Assembly: GCA_902619485.1 (NCBI GenBank)
Contig: CACNEF010000003.1
Coordinates: 33,465 to 97,464 of the forward strand
DNA length: 64,000 nucleotides
Reading direction: 5' to 3'
From: an uncultured SAR116 cluster alpha proteobacterium
GTDB lineage: Bacteria; Pseudomonadota; Alphaproteobacteria; Puniceispirillales; Marisalimonadaceae
Shown here: in pieces, positions 47,451 through 58,000 of the stretch
Numbering within the stretch: the stretch's first letter is position 1
Layout of the letters: each line of letters opens with the position of its first letter
Notes under the pieces: generated by a model
Database searches by the model: none
Told to the model about the DNA's origin: nothing
The model's input: the letters and a program-made list of their open reading frames with translations, nothing else
Program-made: the position numbers and the translations under genes

Positions 47451-48112
47451 CTATCTAAGCCTTTTATTATATTTTTTTTCAATTTATAAAAATTTTCTAT
47501 TGGATTATATTCATTCAATATTGCCGATATTACTGCTACACCGGAAACTCCTAGTTTAAACAAATCATCAATATCATCTAGAGAAATACCACCTATTGCA
47601 ACAATAGGAAGTTCTGTCTTATTAATGATTTCTTTTAATGTATTAGAACCTATTGGCAAAGATGCGTCATTTTTTGAACCGGTGGGGAATATTGGTCCAA
47701 CACCAAGATAATCTACACAATTAGGTATATTATCTAATTGATTTTTATTTGTAATAGATAAGCCAATTTCAATATTTTGATCTATCATTTTTTTTGCTTC
47801 ATTTGGTTTCATATCAGACTGTCCAAGATGAAGTATATCAATTAAACCTTTGCACTTAGAAGCAACATTGACATTATCATTAATAGAAAGCTTCATTTTA
47901 GTATTATATGTTGCTGAACTAAGATCTCTTATAAGATCTATGATCTCGTTATCATTTATTGATTTAGCTCTCAATTGAAAAACATCAAGACCATTTTCTG
48001 CTAGCTCACCAACTATTCTAACAAGTGCTTTATTTGGATTTTCACTTTTGTGTATATGATTAGGAAGTAAATTTTCAGGACCTGCAATAAAATAAGATTG
48101 AAGATTAGACAT
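47447..48112 (-). CDS. thiE: Thiamine-phosphate synthase
   Basis: Couples HMP-PP with thiazole phosphate to give thiamin monophosphate. TIM barrel with GLDVFQLRAKS (substrate pyrophosphate region), INDNVNVASKCK, LHLGQSDM, GVGPIFPTGSKNDA and PIVAIGGISLDDI. 221 aa. It overlaps thiM by 8 nt. It is downstream of a TPP riboswitch, so expression should fall when TPP is abundant. Confidence 0.94.
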   Translation of the reverse strand: MSNLQSYFIAGPENLLPNHIHKSENPNKALVRIVGELAENGLDVFQLRAKSINDNEIIDLIRDLSSATYNTKMKLSINDNVNVASKCKGLIDILHLGQSDMKPNEAKKMIDQNIEIGLSITNKNQLDNIPNCVDYLGVGPIFPTGSKNDASLPIGSNTLKEIINKTELPIVAIGGISLDDIDDLFKLGVSGVAVISAILNEYNPIENFYKLKKNIIKGLDR

Positions 48113-48923
48113 TTTTAATTTTTACATTATTTATGATTTCGTCTGAAGAGATATTATATAATTTGTCTAATAAGTTCATTCTTAGACTTCCTGGCCCTTT
48201 AGAAACTTTGCTTGCCATTTCTCCTGCCAAATCATAAATTCCAATTATTGATGCAGTTGAAAGTAATTTATTTTCTCCAACTGCTACAGCTGCTCCAATT
48301 AAACAAGTTAATGCACAACCGGTTGCAGTAACTTTGGTCATCATCTCATGTCCACCCTCAATAGCATAGGTAACATGACCATCAGTTACATAATCTATAG
48401 CTCCTGTAACTGCTACTGTAATTTTATTTTTTTTAGCTATTGAAATTGCAGCATCTAGTGCGTCATAAGAGGTTGAAGTTGAGTCCACTCCTTTACCTCC
48501 CCCAGATAGTCCTGCCACAGCCATAATTTCTGACCCATTACCCCTTAGTATTGTTGGTTTAAATTTAATAAGTTGCTCAACATTTTTATTTCTAAAGCCA
48601 CTAGCACCAGCACCAACCGGATCTAAAACCCAAGGAATATTATTTTCGTTTGCGTGCTTTGCTGCTTCCAATGCACATTCTTGCCAGTATGGATCAAAGG
48701 TTCCTATATTGATTGTTAAGGCACCGTTGATCGCTTTGCAAATTTGACTAAAATCATTTGCTTCTTCTTTAGCATGTGCCATTGCTGGAGATGCGCCAAT
48801 TGAAAGCAAAGCATTAGCAGCAATATCCATAGAGACAAAATTAGAAAAATTCCACACTAATGGACCTTTATCCCTTATGTTCGTCAAAAGTTTTGAAGCA
48901 TTTTTGGACAATTCATCAGACAT
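48105..48923 (-). CDS. thiM: Hydroxyethylthiazole kinase
   Basis: Salvage kinase that phosphorylates 4-methyl-5-(2-hydroxyethyl)thiazole. Motifs: VWNFSNFVSMDIAANALLSIGASPAMAHA (shown in part: SIGASPAMAHA), PWVLDPVGAGAS, LRGNGSEIMAVAG, and the ATP/catalytic VTATGCALTCL with the catalytic cysteine. 272 aa. First gene after the TPP riboswitch; RBS AAGGAA about 6 nt before the ATG. The presence of thiM with thiE but no thiC/thiG nearby suggests uptake and reuse of thiamin fragments rather than full synthesis. Confidence 0.94.
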   Translation of the reverse strand: MSDELSKNASKLLTNIRDKGPLVWNFSNFVSMDIAANALLSIGASPAMAHAKEEANDFSQICKAINGALTINIGTFDPYWQECALEAAKHANENNIPWVLDPVGAGASGFRNKNVEQLIKFKPTILRGNGSEIMAVAGLSGGGKGVDSTSTSYDALDAAISIAKKNKITVAVTGAIDYVTDGHVTYAIEGGHEMMTKVTATGCALTCLIGAAVAVGENKLLSTASIIGIYDLAGEMASKVSKGPGSLRMNLLDKLYNISSDEIINNVKIKNV

Positions 48924-48996
48924 ATTATTTCCTTATATTAAATATTACTATTTCACATTTTTACGGGGAATATGTTTTAAATTCTAAATTTAAATT

Positions 48997-49074
48997 AGCA
49001 ACTCCCTCCGCTGGTCTTAACCAGATCAGGTTTTAAGGGTTAATCTCTCAGCAAAAATTTTGCACCCCTGGCAT
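48997..49074 (-). promoter_or_regulatory. TPP (THI-box) riboswitch
   Basis: On the minus strand the conserved elements appear in order: AGGGGTGC, GCTGAGA, ACCCTT, ACCTGATCTGG, CCAGCGGAGGGAG. These are the canonical thiamin-pyrophosphate aptamer segments. It ends about 73 nt before thiM, leaving room for an expression platform; I saw no strong terminator stem there, so control of translation is more likely. It probably governs thiM-thiE and the two genes that follow without a clear break. Confidence 0.96.
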
Positions 49075-49198
49075 TGGTAGCTTAACATAATTATACAAAT
49101 TATTTAATTTTTTTATTTTTATTTTCTTATAAATTTAAATACATTTAGATAATATATGGAAATAGCGAAAGCATCTAAAATTCTGCATGAGGGGTGTT

Positions 49199-50590
49199 GT
49201 GGAAAGAAAATTATTAGCAGTCGTTGCTGCAGACATGGTAGGATTTTCAAGATTAATTGAAGATGATGAAATTAATTTACTCTCAAGACAAAAAAATCAA
49301 TTAAATACAATAATTAAACCAGAAATAGAAAATTTTAATGGTGAAATTATTAAAACAACTGGAGATGGCTTCTTAGCTATTTTTCCAAGTGCATTAGATG
49401 CTGTGCAAAGTAGCATATCCATACAAAATGGAATTTATGAAAATGAATTAGACAATGCTAATGACAAAAGAATAAGGTTCAGAATTGGAATCCACGTTGG
49501 TGATGTAGTTCTAGACGATGGAGATATTTTTGGTAACACTGTAAATATTGCAAGTAGATTAGAGTCAATATCTGATGCAGGAAATATTTGCATTACAAAT
49601 GATGTTTATCAAAGTATCAAAAATTTGAAACCATTAGACATTGAAAATATAGGCGAGCAATTCTTAAAAAATATTTCCCAAAAAGTTCAAGTATATAAAA
49701 TAAATATATTCGAAGGTGATATAAAGAAAATTCAACAAAATCATTTGCTAACAGAAGCTAACCAAGAAACAAGATTTTGCAGTTCATTTGATGGTACTAT
49801 CATTGCTTATGCAAGTATTGGAAAAGGAACACCTTTTTTAAAAGCACCGAATTTTGTTAGTAGCTTAGAGCATGATTGGAGAAATCCGATGTGGACGCAC
49901 ATGTATAGATTTTTAGCTAAGGAATACACTTTGTACCGATTTGATCAAAGAGGAAATGGTTTGTCAGACCTAGATCCAGAAAATATAAACTTTGAGAGTT
50001 TTGTTAAAGACATGGAAGCTGTGGTAAATAACTCGCAAATTAATAAATTTCCAATTTTTGGTATCTCACAAGGATGCTCAGTTTCAATAGCTTATGCACA
50101 TAAATACCCAGAAAAAGTAACTCATTTAATATTAGTTGGAGGTTATGCTAGAGGAAGAGCAAAACGAGGAAACTCTGATTATAAAGAAAAATTTGAACTA
50201 GAGAAGAATATGATATTAAACGGATGGGAAAATGAGAATCCAGCTTTTAGGCAATTTTTTTCATCTACAATGATCCCTGATGGAACAAAGGAACAAATGA
50301 ACTCATTTAACAATGTTATGAAAGTATCTACATCCGCAAAAAATGCTGTAAAAATTATTTCGGCTAATGATCAGATAGACGTATCAGAATTATTACCTAA
50401 ACTTAATATTCCCACGATAATTTTTCATATTAAAAATGATGCGAGGGTACCAATTTCTGAGAGTAAATTTATGGCAGCAAATATAAAAAATTCTAAATTT
50501 GTGCCATTAAATGGAAACAATCATGTGATTCTCGATAATGACGAAGGTTGGCCTATATTTCAAAAGGAGTTAAAAAATTTTCTTAAATAA
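49199..50590 (+). CDS. Class III adenylate cyclase fused to alpha/beta hydrolase
   Basis: N-terminal class III nucleotide cyclase domain (residues 1-168) followed by an alpha/beta hydrolase (about 190-463). The cyclase keeps both metal aspartates D12 and D56, the adenine-type K52 (IKTTGDG) and D109, and transition-state N116 and R120 (VNIASR), so it should make cAMP. The hydrolase has S290 in GISQG, D414 (KNDARVP) and H442 (NNHVI). Start GTG 49199 gives the family N-terminus MERKLLAVVAADMVGFS with AGGGG just upstream; ATG 49187 is the alternative. In mycobacterial Rv1900c the two domains occur in the opposite order. Confidence 0.88.
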   Translation: MERKLLAVVAADMVGFSRLIEDDEINLLSRQKNQLNTIIKPEIENFNGEIIKTTGDGFLAIFPSALDAVQSSISIQNGIYENELDNANDKRIRFRIGIHVGDVVLDDGDIFGNTVNIASRLESISDAGNICITNDVYQSIKNLKPLDIENIGEQFLKNISQKVQVYKINIFEGDIKKIQQNHLLTEANQETRFCSSFDGTIIAYASIGKGTPFLKAPNFVSSLEHDWRNPMWTHMYRFLAKEYTLYRFDQRGNGLSDLDPENINFESFVKDMEAVVNNSQINKFPIFGISQGCSVSIAYAHKYPEKVTHLILVGGYARGRAKRGNSDYKEKFELEKNMILNGWENENPAFRQFFSSTMIPDGTKEQMNSFNNVMKVSTSAKNAVKIISANDQIDVSELLPKLNIPTIIFHIKNDARVPISESKFMAANIKNSKFVPLNGNNHVILDNDEGWPIFQKELKNFLK

Positions 50591-50622
50591 TAAATTTAAA
50601 TTTTTTCACAATAGGAATAAAA

Positions 50623-51774
50623 ATGGACTTTAATTTAACAGAAGAACAAATAACATTTCAAAACTCAGTAAGAAATCTGGCAGATAAATATTTAAAAAAG
50701 GATAATCTTAGACGTGCCCATGATCCTTTATTTCCTAAAGATATTGCAAAGTTATTTTCTAACAATGGTTTAATGGGAATTACACTTCCTGAGAAAGATG
50801 GGGGGCAGGGAGGTAATTTAATGGATGCTGTTCTTGCAATAGAACAAGTTGCCTTAATTTGTCCAAGAAGTGCAGACGTAATACAAGCAGGAAGCTTTGG
50901 TCCAATAAGGACTTTTGCAGAGTACGCAACTGATTATCAAAAAGAAAAATATTTAAAAAAATTGTTAAACGGAGAAATGGTAATTGGTTTAGGTATGACT
51001 GAGCCTAATGCTGGTTCAGCAGTAACTGATTTGACAACCAAAGCTGTTCAAGACGGCAAAGGGTTTAGAGTATCTGGAAGTAAAGTCTTTACTAGTAACT
51101 CACCAGATGCGGATATCTTTTTGATTTATGTAAGATATCATGAAGGAATTAATGGAATTGGATCAGTTATAATGGATACATCAATGCCAGGTTTTTCAAA
51201 AGGAAAATCATCAAAATATACTAATGGTGAAGAATGGTGTGCATTATATTTTGATAATGTTTATATTGATGAAGAAAATGTTTTATTAGGACCTGGTGGA
51301 TTTAAAAAACAAATTTCAGGATTTAATGCAGAAAGAATTGGAAACTCTGCGAGATCACTTGCCCTTGGTGAGTTTGCTTTTAATGTTGCTAAAGAATATG
51401 CTTTAACAAGAGAGCAATTTGGAAAGAAAATTTGTGAATTCCAAGGTATTCAATGGAAGTTTTCAGATATGAAAATTCAAATTGAAGCTGGCAGATTACT
51501 ATTATACAGAGCTGCAATAAATGCAGATAGAGGTTTTCCTTCTTCAAAAGAAACTTCAATTGCTAAAGCATTTTGTAATAAAGCAGGATTCGAAATTAGT
51601 AATGAGGCAATGCAAGTTATGGGCGGTACTGGATATTCACAGGAGTCACTAGTTGAATATTGCTTCAGAAAATCTAGAGGATGGCAAATTGCAGGTGGAT
51701 CAACTGAAATGATGAAAAATAGAATAGCCGAAGACATCTTTGAAAGGAGATTTTCACAAAGGCCAAATGAATGA
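50623..51774 (+). CDS. Acyl-CoA dehydrogenase
   Basis: FAD-dependent acyl-CoA dehydrogenase of 383 aa. The order is an N-terminal helical domain (starting MDFNLTEEQITFQNSVR), a beta domain with GLGMTEPNAGSAVTDLTT, and a C-terminal domain with EYALTREQFGKKICEFQGIQ and EAMQVMGGTGYSQE. The chain-length specificity and catalytic Glu position cannot be set by eye. It lies 9 nt before the ADP-forming acyl-CoA ligase, suggesting a short acyl-CoA degradation pathway. A caiA-like or butyryl-type enzyme is possible. Confidence 0.88.
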   Translation: MDFNLTEEQITFQNSVRNLADKYLKKDNLRRAHDPLFPKDIAKLFSNNGLMGITLPEKDGGQGGNLMDAVLAIEQVALICPRSADVIQAGSFGPIRTFAEYATDYQKEKYLKKLLNGEMVIGLGMTEPNAGSAVTDLTTKAVQDGKGFRVSGSKVFTSNSPDADIFLIYVRYHEGINGIGSVIMDTSMPGFSKGKSSKYTNGEEWCALYFDNVYIDEENVLLGPGGFKKQISGFNAERIGNSARSLALGEFAFNVAKEYALTREQFGKKICEFQGIQWKFSDMKIQIEAGRLLLYRAAINADRGFPSSKETSIAKAFCNKAGFEISNEAMQVMGGTGYSQESLVEYCFRKSRGWQIAGGSTEMMKNRIAEDIFERRFSQRPNE

Positions 51775-51783
51775 TTTTTAATT

Positions 51784-53868
51784 ATGATAGATGTTTCTTT
51801 ATCCCAATCTTTTTTAAACCCAAAATCAGTTGCAATAATAGGTGCTTCTGCTGACCCAAAAAAGACTAGTTCACGAGCACAAAGGTTTCTGGTATCGCAT
51901 GGATATAAAGGAAAAATATTTCCTGTAAATCCAAACAGAGAAGAAATTTTTGGATTAAAATGTTATCCAAATTTAAAATCAATAAATGAACATATTGATC
52001 ATATCTTTATTGTTGTTGATAGTAATAAAATTATTGAAGCAATTAAAGATGCTATATCAAAAAAAGTTAGATGCGCCACAATTCTATCTGGAGGATTCAC
52101 TGAGTCTGGATCTGAAGGTAATGATTTAGAAAAACAAGTTTTTAAAATAGCAAAAAAAGGTGATTTGAGAATATTGGGACCAAATAGTATTGGTCTTATA
52201 AATATCTCAGATAATGTCATTTTAAGTGCAAATGCTATGCTTGAATTACAAGATTTAAAGAAAGGAAGTCTTAGTGTAATTTCCCACAGCGGGAGTCTTA
52301 TTGGAGCCTTATTGGCTCATGGCCACTCTCGAGGTATAGGTTTTTCTAAGTTGGTTTCTGTTGGAAATGAGTCGGATCTCTCCGTTGGAGAAATTGGTAA
52401 AATGCTAGTTAATGATCCAAACACTGAAAGCATAATATTATTTTTAGAAACATTAAGAAACAGTGATGAAGTAGCTGAGATGTCCAGAATGGCTCACGCA
52501 GCTGGAAAACAAATTATCTGTTACAAACTTGGAAAATCTGAATTAAGTAAAGAATTAGCTAAATCACATACAGGAGCAATAGCAGGAAATGATGATGCGT
52601 TTAATGCATTCATAAATTATCATGGTATTGCTAGAGTAGAAATCTTTGAAACATTAATTGAAATTCCTAATTTATTTAAAAACAAGAAAAGATCTGAATC
52701 TAAACGAGTAGGTATAGTTACCACAACTGGTGGGGGCGGTGCTATGGTTGTAGAAAGCTTGTCAGGCAGTGATATTGAAATAATTGATTCTGGTCTTTCA
52801 ATAAAGAAAATTATGCAAGACAATAATATTGCATTTAACAATAATAAATTAGTTGATTTAACTATTGCTGGAACAAAACCAGAAATTGTTAATAAAGTAA
52901 TTAGTCAGATGATGAAAAATGAAAATTGCGATTTAGTTGTGATGGTAGTTGGTTCCTCTGCTAAATTTAGACCAGAGCAAGCTGTAGAGCCTCTATTAAA
53001 ATGGACAAATGACTCAAAACCGTTAGCTGTGTATGTTGCCCCTGATGCTCCAGAAGCACTAAATTTATTACATCAAAATAATATTGCTTGTTTTAGAACG
53101 CCCGAGTCTTGTGCGGAGAGTGTTAAAACTTTTTTAAATACTAAAAATCCAGTCAAACCAATAATTTTAAAAAATGACTTAAGTCACATTTCAAAAAAAC
53201 TAAAGAAAAACATATGCAAGAATTTATCTGAAGAAGAAGCATTAGAAATATTTAAAGATATAGGAATTGAAATTGTAGATTACAAAGTAATTTCCAACGA
53301 AAAACAAGCAATAGAACACAGTTCCCAAATAGGTTTTCCTCTAGCAATGAAAGTTTTATCAAGTGAGATAATGCATAAAACAGAAACTGGAGGTGTTGAA
53401 TTAAATATAAAAAATTTAGAAGAGGTGAAAGTTAGTTTTAAAAAGTTATCAGATGTATTTCAGAAATTAAAAATAAATAGTAGTGAAAAAAAATTTATTA
53501 TTCAAAAAATGGAAAAAGGGATTGCTGAAATAATTTTAGGTTACAGAGTTGACGAATTAGTTGGACCAATTGTTGTAATAGGTTTAGGTGGTATTTTATC
53601 AGAGATATATAATGACAAATCAATAAGGATAGCACCAGTTGATGTCACAGAGGCAAAAAAAATGATTAAGGAAGTTAAAAGTCTTGTGACTATAACTGGA
53701 TATAGAGGACTTCCCGAAGTTGATATAAATATTATTGCTACTGCAATAGTGAATATATCTAAATTTGCTTTAGTCAAAGAAATTAAAGAAGCTGAGATCA
53801 ATCCAGTTATAGTAAAAAAAAATAATGAAGGAATTGTAGCGGTAGACGGTCTAATTACTTTGAAATGA
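51784..53868 (+). CDS. ADP-forming acetate/acyl-CoA ligase family protein
   Basis: A single-chain acyl-CoA synthetase (ADP-forming) with N-terminal CoA-binding domain (residues 1-130: FLNPKSVAIIGAS and SRAQRFLVSHGYKGKIFPVNP), a ligase domain containing SHSGSLIGALLAH and the GIVTTTGGGG loop, and a C-terminal ATP-grasp domain (about 475-694, with VIGLGGILSEIY and EAEINPVIV). 694 aa, the usual fused form. Related proteins also work as carnitine- or pimeloyl-CoA ligases. Next to the acyl-CoA dehydrogenase it could recover ATP from an acyl-CoA or activate an acid. Confidence 0.86.
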   Translation: MIDVSLSQSFLNPKSVAIIGASADPKKTSSRAQRFLVSHGYKGKIFPVNPNREEIFGLKCYPNLKSINEHIDHIFIVVDSNKIIEAIKDAISKKVRCATILSGGFTESGSEGNDLEKQVFKIAKKGDLRILGPNSIGLINISDNVILSANAMLELQDLKKGSLSVISHSGSLIGALLAHGHSRGIGFSKLVSVGNESDLSVGEIGKMLVNDPNTESIILFLETLRNSDEVAEMSRMAHAAGKQIICYKLGKSELSKELAKSHTGAIAGNDDAFNAFINYHGIARVEIFETLIEIPNLFKNKKRSESKRVGIVTTTGGGGAMVVESLSGSDIEIIDSGLSIKKIMQDNNIAFNNNKLVDLTIAGTKPEIVNKVISQMMKNENCDLVVMVVGSSAKFRPEQAVEPLLKWTNDSKPLAVYVAPDAPEALNLLHQNNIACFRTPESCAESVKTFLNTKNPVKPIILKNDLSHISKKLKKNICKNLSEEEALEIFKDIGIEIVDYKVISNEKQAIEHSSQIGFPLAMKVLSSEIMHKTETGGVELNIKNLEEVKVSFKKLSDVFQKLKINSSEKKFIIQKMEKGIAEIILGYRVDELVGPIVVIGLGGILSEIYNDKSIRIAPVDVTEAKKMIKEVKSLVTITGYRGLPEVDINIIATAIVNISKFALVKEIKEAEINPVIVKKNNEGIVAVDGLITLK

Positions 53869-53957
53869 TATTTTTTTAAGCAATTACATTTAAAATCAAA
53901 AATATATTTACATGTTAAAGAATTTTTTTATCATAAATTAATGACAATGAGTTTTGA

Positions 53958-54740
53958 ATGATTATAAATCATGGGGTAAGAGGATCAATACCAAATCCAA
54001 GTCAAAATTTTTTATTTTTTGGCGGTAATACTCCTTGTGTAGAAATTAAAACTCAAAAATATCAACTGATTTTCGATTGCGGGTCAGGGTTTTCAAAAGT
54101 TAATTTTTCTAACGAACTTGAAACTATATTGTTTATTTCGCATTTCCATCATGATCATATACAAGGATTAGCTTTTAATAATTATAATATTAACGATAGT
54201 AAAAAAATTACTTTAACATCAGCTCATTCTAACAAAACTGATACCTATAACAATTTAAGTGCTTATTATAGTAATCCTTATTTTCCAGTAAAGTTTATCG
54301 AAATTATTAATAAATTTAATTTTTTGGATTTTGAACAAGTTGTAAATAACTTTGAAGATTTAAATATTAATTCAATTGATCTCAATCATCCCGGAAATTG
54401 CTCTGGGTATAGCATTATAAGTAATAAAAAAAAGTTTTGTTATTTATTGGATAATGAATATGAAGATATTCAAGAAGAAAAATTAGTTGAATTTTGTGAT
54501 CAGTCAGAAACTATTATCTGGGATGGAATGTTCTTAGACAGTGAGCTGTCTGATAAAAAAGGTTGGGGGCATTCTAGTATTGAACAGGGCATTAATTTAG
54601 CAGATAAAATTGATGTTAAAAACTTCCTTATTTCACATCATTCACCGTCCAGAGACGATAAAGAAATAAAAAATATAGAAAAAAAAATATTAAACAAGAA
54701 AGTAAAATTTGCATCTGAAAATGAGGTAATAGAGTTCTAA
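53958..54740 (+). CDS. Metallo-beta-lactamase-fold hydrolase, possible cyclic-nucleotide phosphodiesterase
   Basis: Two-metal hydrolase of the MBL superfamily, 260 aa. The N-terminus has the GVRGSIPNPS and GGNTPCVEI features of a family related to RNase Z and class II cyclic-nucleotide phosphodiesterases. The metal motif is H62-x-H64-x-D66-H67 (SHFHHDHIQG), with later ligands in DLNHPGN, LLDNEYED and LISHHSP. No signal peptide. It opens a five-gene run and overlaps the next ATG by one base. Because it is beside a cyclic-nucleotide-binding protein and a cyclase, a phosphodiesterase role is a reasonable inference, unproven. Confidence 0.8.
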   Translation: MIINHGVRGSIPNPSQNFLFFGGNTPCVEIKTQKYQLIFDCGSGFSKVNFSNELETILFISHFHHDHIQGLAFNNYNINDSKKITLTSAHSNKTDTYNNLSAYYSNPYFPVKFIEIINKFNFLDFEQVVNNFEDLNINSIDLNHPGNCSGYSIISNKKKFCYLLDNEYEDIQEEKLVEFCDQSETIIWDGMFLDSELSDKKGWGHSSIEQGINLADKIDVKNFLISHHSPSRDDKEIKNIEKKILNKKVKFASENEVIEF

Positions 54741-55078
54741 TGGAAAAGACTAAGTATAATGAAAATCAAAGTATTTTTAAAGTAGGAGAACTACCTGACA
54801 AAATGTATTTATTAGTCAAAGGTTCTGTAGGTATTTTTCTTCCAACAAATGAAACTAAAAAACCTAATTTTATTATTCAAGAAAATGAACTTTTTGGTGA
54901 GATGGGTGTTATTGAAAATGAACTCAGAATGGCTACAGCAAGATGTCTAGTTGAGAGTGAGATAATTTCTATTACTAAAGATGAATTTGATAAACGTGTT
55001 AATAATTCGGATGTCTTTGTAAAAGGTTGCTTAAAGGCTTTATCATATAGATTGAGATCAGTAGAGAAAAAGATGTAA
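54740..55078 (+). CDS. Stand-alone cyclic-nucleotide-binding domain protein
   Basis: 112-aa protein that is essentially a single cNMP-binding beta-barrel. It shows an IFKVGELPDKMYLLVKGSV strand pattern and a phosphate-binding cassette: F52-G-E54-M-G ... R63-M-A-T66-A. Both the Glu and Arg that bind cyclic nucleotide are present, so it should bind cAMP or cGMP. No DNA-binding or catalytic domain is attached, suggesting it acts by binding a partner. Starts on the last base of the MBL gene and ends directly before the kinase gene. Confidence 0.87.
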   Translation: MEKTKYNENQSIFKVGELPDKMYLLVKGSVGIFLPTNETKKPNFIIQENELFGEMGVIENELRMATARCLVESEIISITKDEFDKRVNNSDVFVKGCLKALSYRLRSVEKKM

Positions 55079-55096
55079 ATGAAAGAGGGTTTAAAT

Positions 55097-58000
55097 ATGC
55101 TTAAAGATTTGGATGTTGCAAAGGTTTTAATAGAAGCATTTGATAATGATGAAACTGGTATTTTGTTATATGACAAAAAAGATAAGTTGTGTTTTGCAAA
55201 CAAACCTATGTTTACAAGGTTTAATAGACTTAATGTAAATTATGAAATAGGTGAAAGTGTTTATGATAGGATGGAAAAATTCAAAAAACTGAAGATTTTA
55301 CCAGAAGGAGAAATAAATCAAAGAATAGAAAATTATAAAAAAGTAAAAAAAACAAAAATTGCTTCTCATTATGTCATAAAAGGCCCAACAGGTAGATGGA
55401 TTCAGATAAGAGATAATCTAACTCCTTCTGGCTATATTTTAACAGTAATGACTAATGTAACAGATATTATCGAACAAGATCTTGAAAGAAAACGTTTGTC
55501 TGAAGCTATTGAGAATTTCCCGGGTGGGGTTATGTTTTGGGACGAAAATGATCAACTAATTGTATCTAACAAACGTAACCAGGAAATAATGAAACAAGCT
55601 GGCATTGATTTCATTATAGAAAAAGGCATTAAATATGAACAAATGTTAAAAAAGCAAGTTAACAGTAATTTATATATTTTACCCAAGGGTTTTTCAAAAT
55701 CAAAATATATTAAAAACAGACTTCAAGAAAGAGCAGAATTAAAATCAAGTACAAGAGAAATTAATTTACAAACTGGAACTACAATCATTGCGAATGAGAC
55801 TAGGTTTGAAGATGGATCTCTCCTGAGTGTATACACTGACATAACTGATCTTAAAAAACAGCAAATAGAGTTAAAACAGCTTGCAGATGCTATTGAATTT
55901 ACCCCCAGTAACTTAATGCTATGGGATAAAGATAATAAACTGATTATGGCTAATAAAAAAGCAAGAGATGAAAATGCTAAAAGAGGTTTTAGTCTGAAAA
56001 AAGGATCTTCTAGGGTAGAAATGGTAAAGAATGCTCTAAAAAAAGGGTTGATGGAACCTCCAGAAGGCGTCACAATTAATAAATTTTTAGAGGGTAGAAA
56101 AAAACAATTTGATAATCTAAAAGATCAAGAAACTTACGAAGTTATAGTTAATAAACAACATTTTCTTGCTTCTTCCTACAGGCTGCCTGACCAATCAACT
56201 TTACAATTTGTAACCAATATTACTGAAAATAAAAAACAAGAAACTGAACTTTTAAGACTAAAAAATGGTATAGAAACCCTCCCAAACGGTCTGATGTTTT
56301 GGGACGAAAAGGATAATTTAATTGCATTTAATGAAAGTTCACAAAATTTAACTGAATATTATGGTTTAACACTAAAAATTGGTATGAATTTTAGCGATTT
56401 GAGAAAACATATGGTTTTAAATCACCAAAAACCACCAAAAGGAATAACCATTAAACAACATTTTAAAAATAGAGAAAAAGCGTGGAAAAATCTTAAAGGT
56501 CAAAATACTAGAGAATCAAATTTTACAGATCATACTCTTCACTTTACAGATACAAGATTACAAGATGGAAGTACAATTTGTTTATGGACTGACATAACAG
56601 ATATAAAAAAACAAGAAAACGAATTGATAAGATTAAGAGATGGTATTGAAACTCTACCTAATGGATTAATGTTTTGGGATAAAAATGATAAATTAATTGC
56701 TAGTAATAAGGCGGCTATTGATTTTGTAAAAGATTTTGGTTTTGACCTTAAACTTGGTGTCAATAGATTTGATCATGTTCACTACATGTATGAAAACGAT
56801 GTCATTATCATCAAAAAGGGCATGACTAAAAATCAACAAATTAATCATACTATTGATAATTGGAGAAAATTCAAAGGCACTAGAACTCGAGAATCTGAAT
56901 TTACAAATGGTAGATCTTTTTTATTTACTGAAACTAGATTACAAGATGGAAGTACTATTTCTTTATGGACTGATATAACTGCGACAAAAAAACAAGAAAA
57001 AGAGTTATTACGTTTTAAGGATGGAATTGAGACCTTACCAAACGGCCTAATGTTTTGGGACCAGAATGATAAATTAATAGCTAACAATAAAAGTTCTGTT
57101 TCATTCTTTAAAAAATTTGGTTTTAATTTAGATATTGGAATTACAAGAAATCAATTGCTGGAATACATGATACTCAAAGAAAAAGTGTTAATTCCTAAGG
57201 AAGAAAATAAAAAACAATATTTAAAAAAAATAATTAAAGAATGGAAATTGTTTAAAGGCAAAAAGCTTAGGGAAAATAACTTCTCAAATGGTAAGACAAT
57301 TTTAACTACTGATACTAGGTTAGAAGATGGTAGTACAATATCCCTTTATGTAGATGTAACAGATATAAAGACTGTTGAAAAAAATCAAAAACAACTTATC
57401 GATGCTATAGATGTTATGCCTAATAGTATTTCTTTGTGGGATAAAGAAAACAAACTGATAATGGCAAATCAAACCTCAATAGCAGACATGAAAAAATTAA
57501 ACTTTGAATTGAAACCGGGAGTGCCAAGAATTTCCATGGTGAGAAACGTAGTAAATCATGGCCTGGTTCCTATTCCAAAAGGAATGACAAAAAAACAATT
57601 TTATGAATCAAAATTAAAAGAATATGAAAGTTTAAAAAATGAACAGAGAGACGAAATAGAATTAAACAATGGTAATTTTGTTTTAAATATCGCTAAAAGA
57701 TTGCCAGATGGTGGAACACTGCAAAACTCCATAAACATTACTGAGATTAAAAAAGGAGAAAAATCATTAAAATTGCTTAGTGATGCCATTGAAATTATAC
57801 CAAATATGTTGATGTTGTGGGATAAAGACAACAGATTAATTATGGCAAATCGTCGCGCGAGAGATATTCAAAGTAAGATGGGAATGATACTAAAACCAGG
57901 TGTCTCTAGGTTTGAAATGCTTGAAGCTGGATTAAAATCAGGGTCTTTATTGGATAGTGAAGGTTTGCCAGCAAAACAATGGGTGGAAAAGAGAAAAAAA

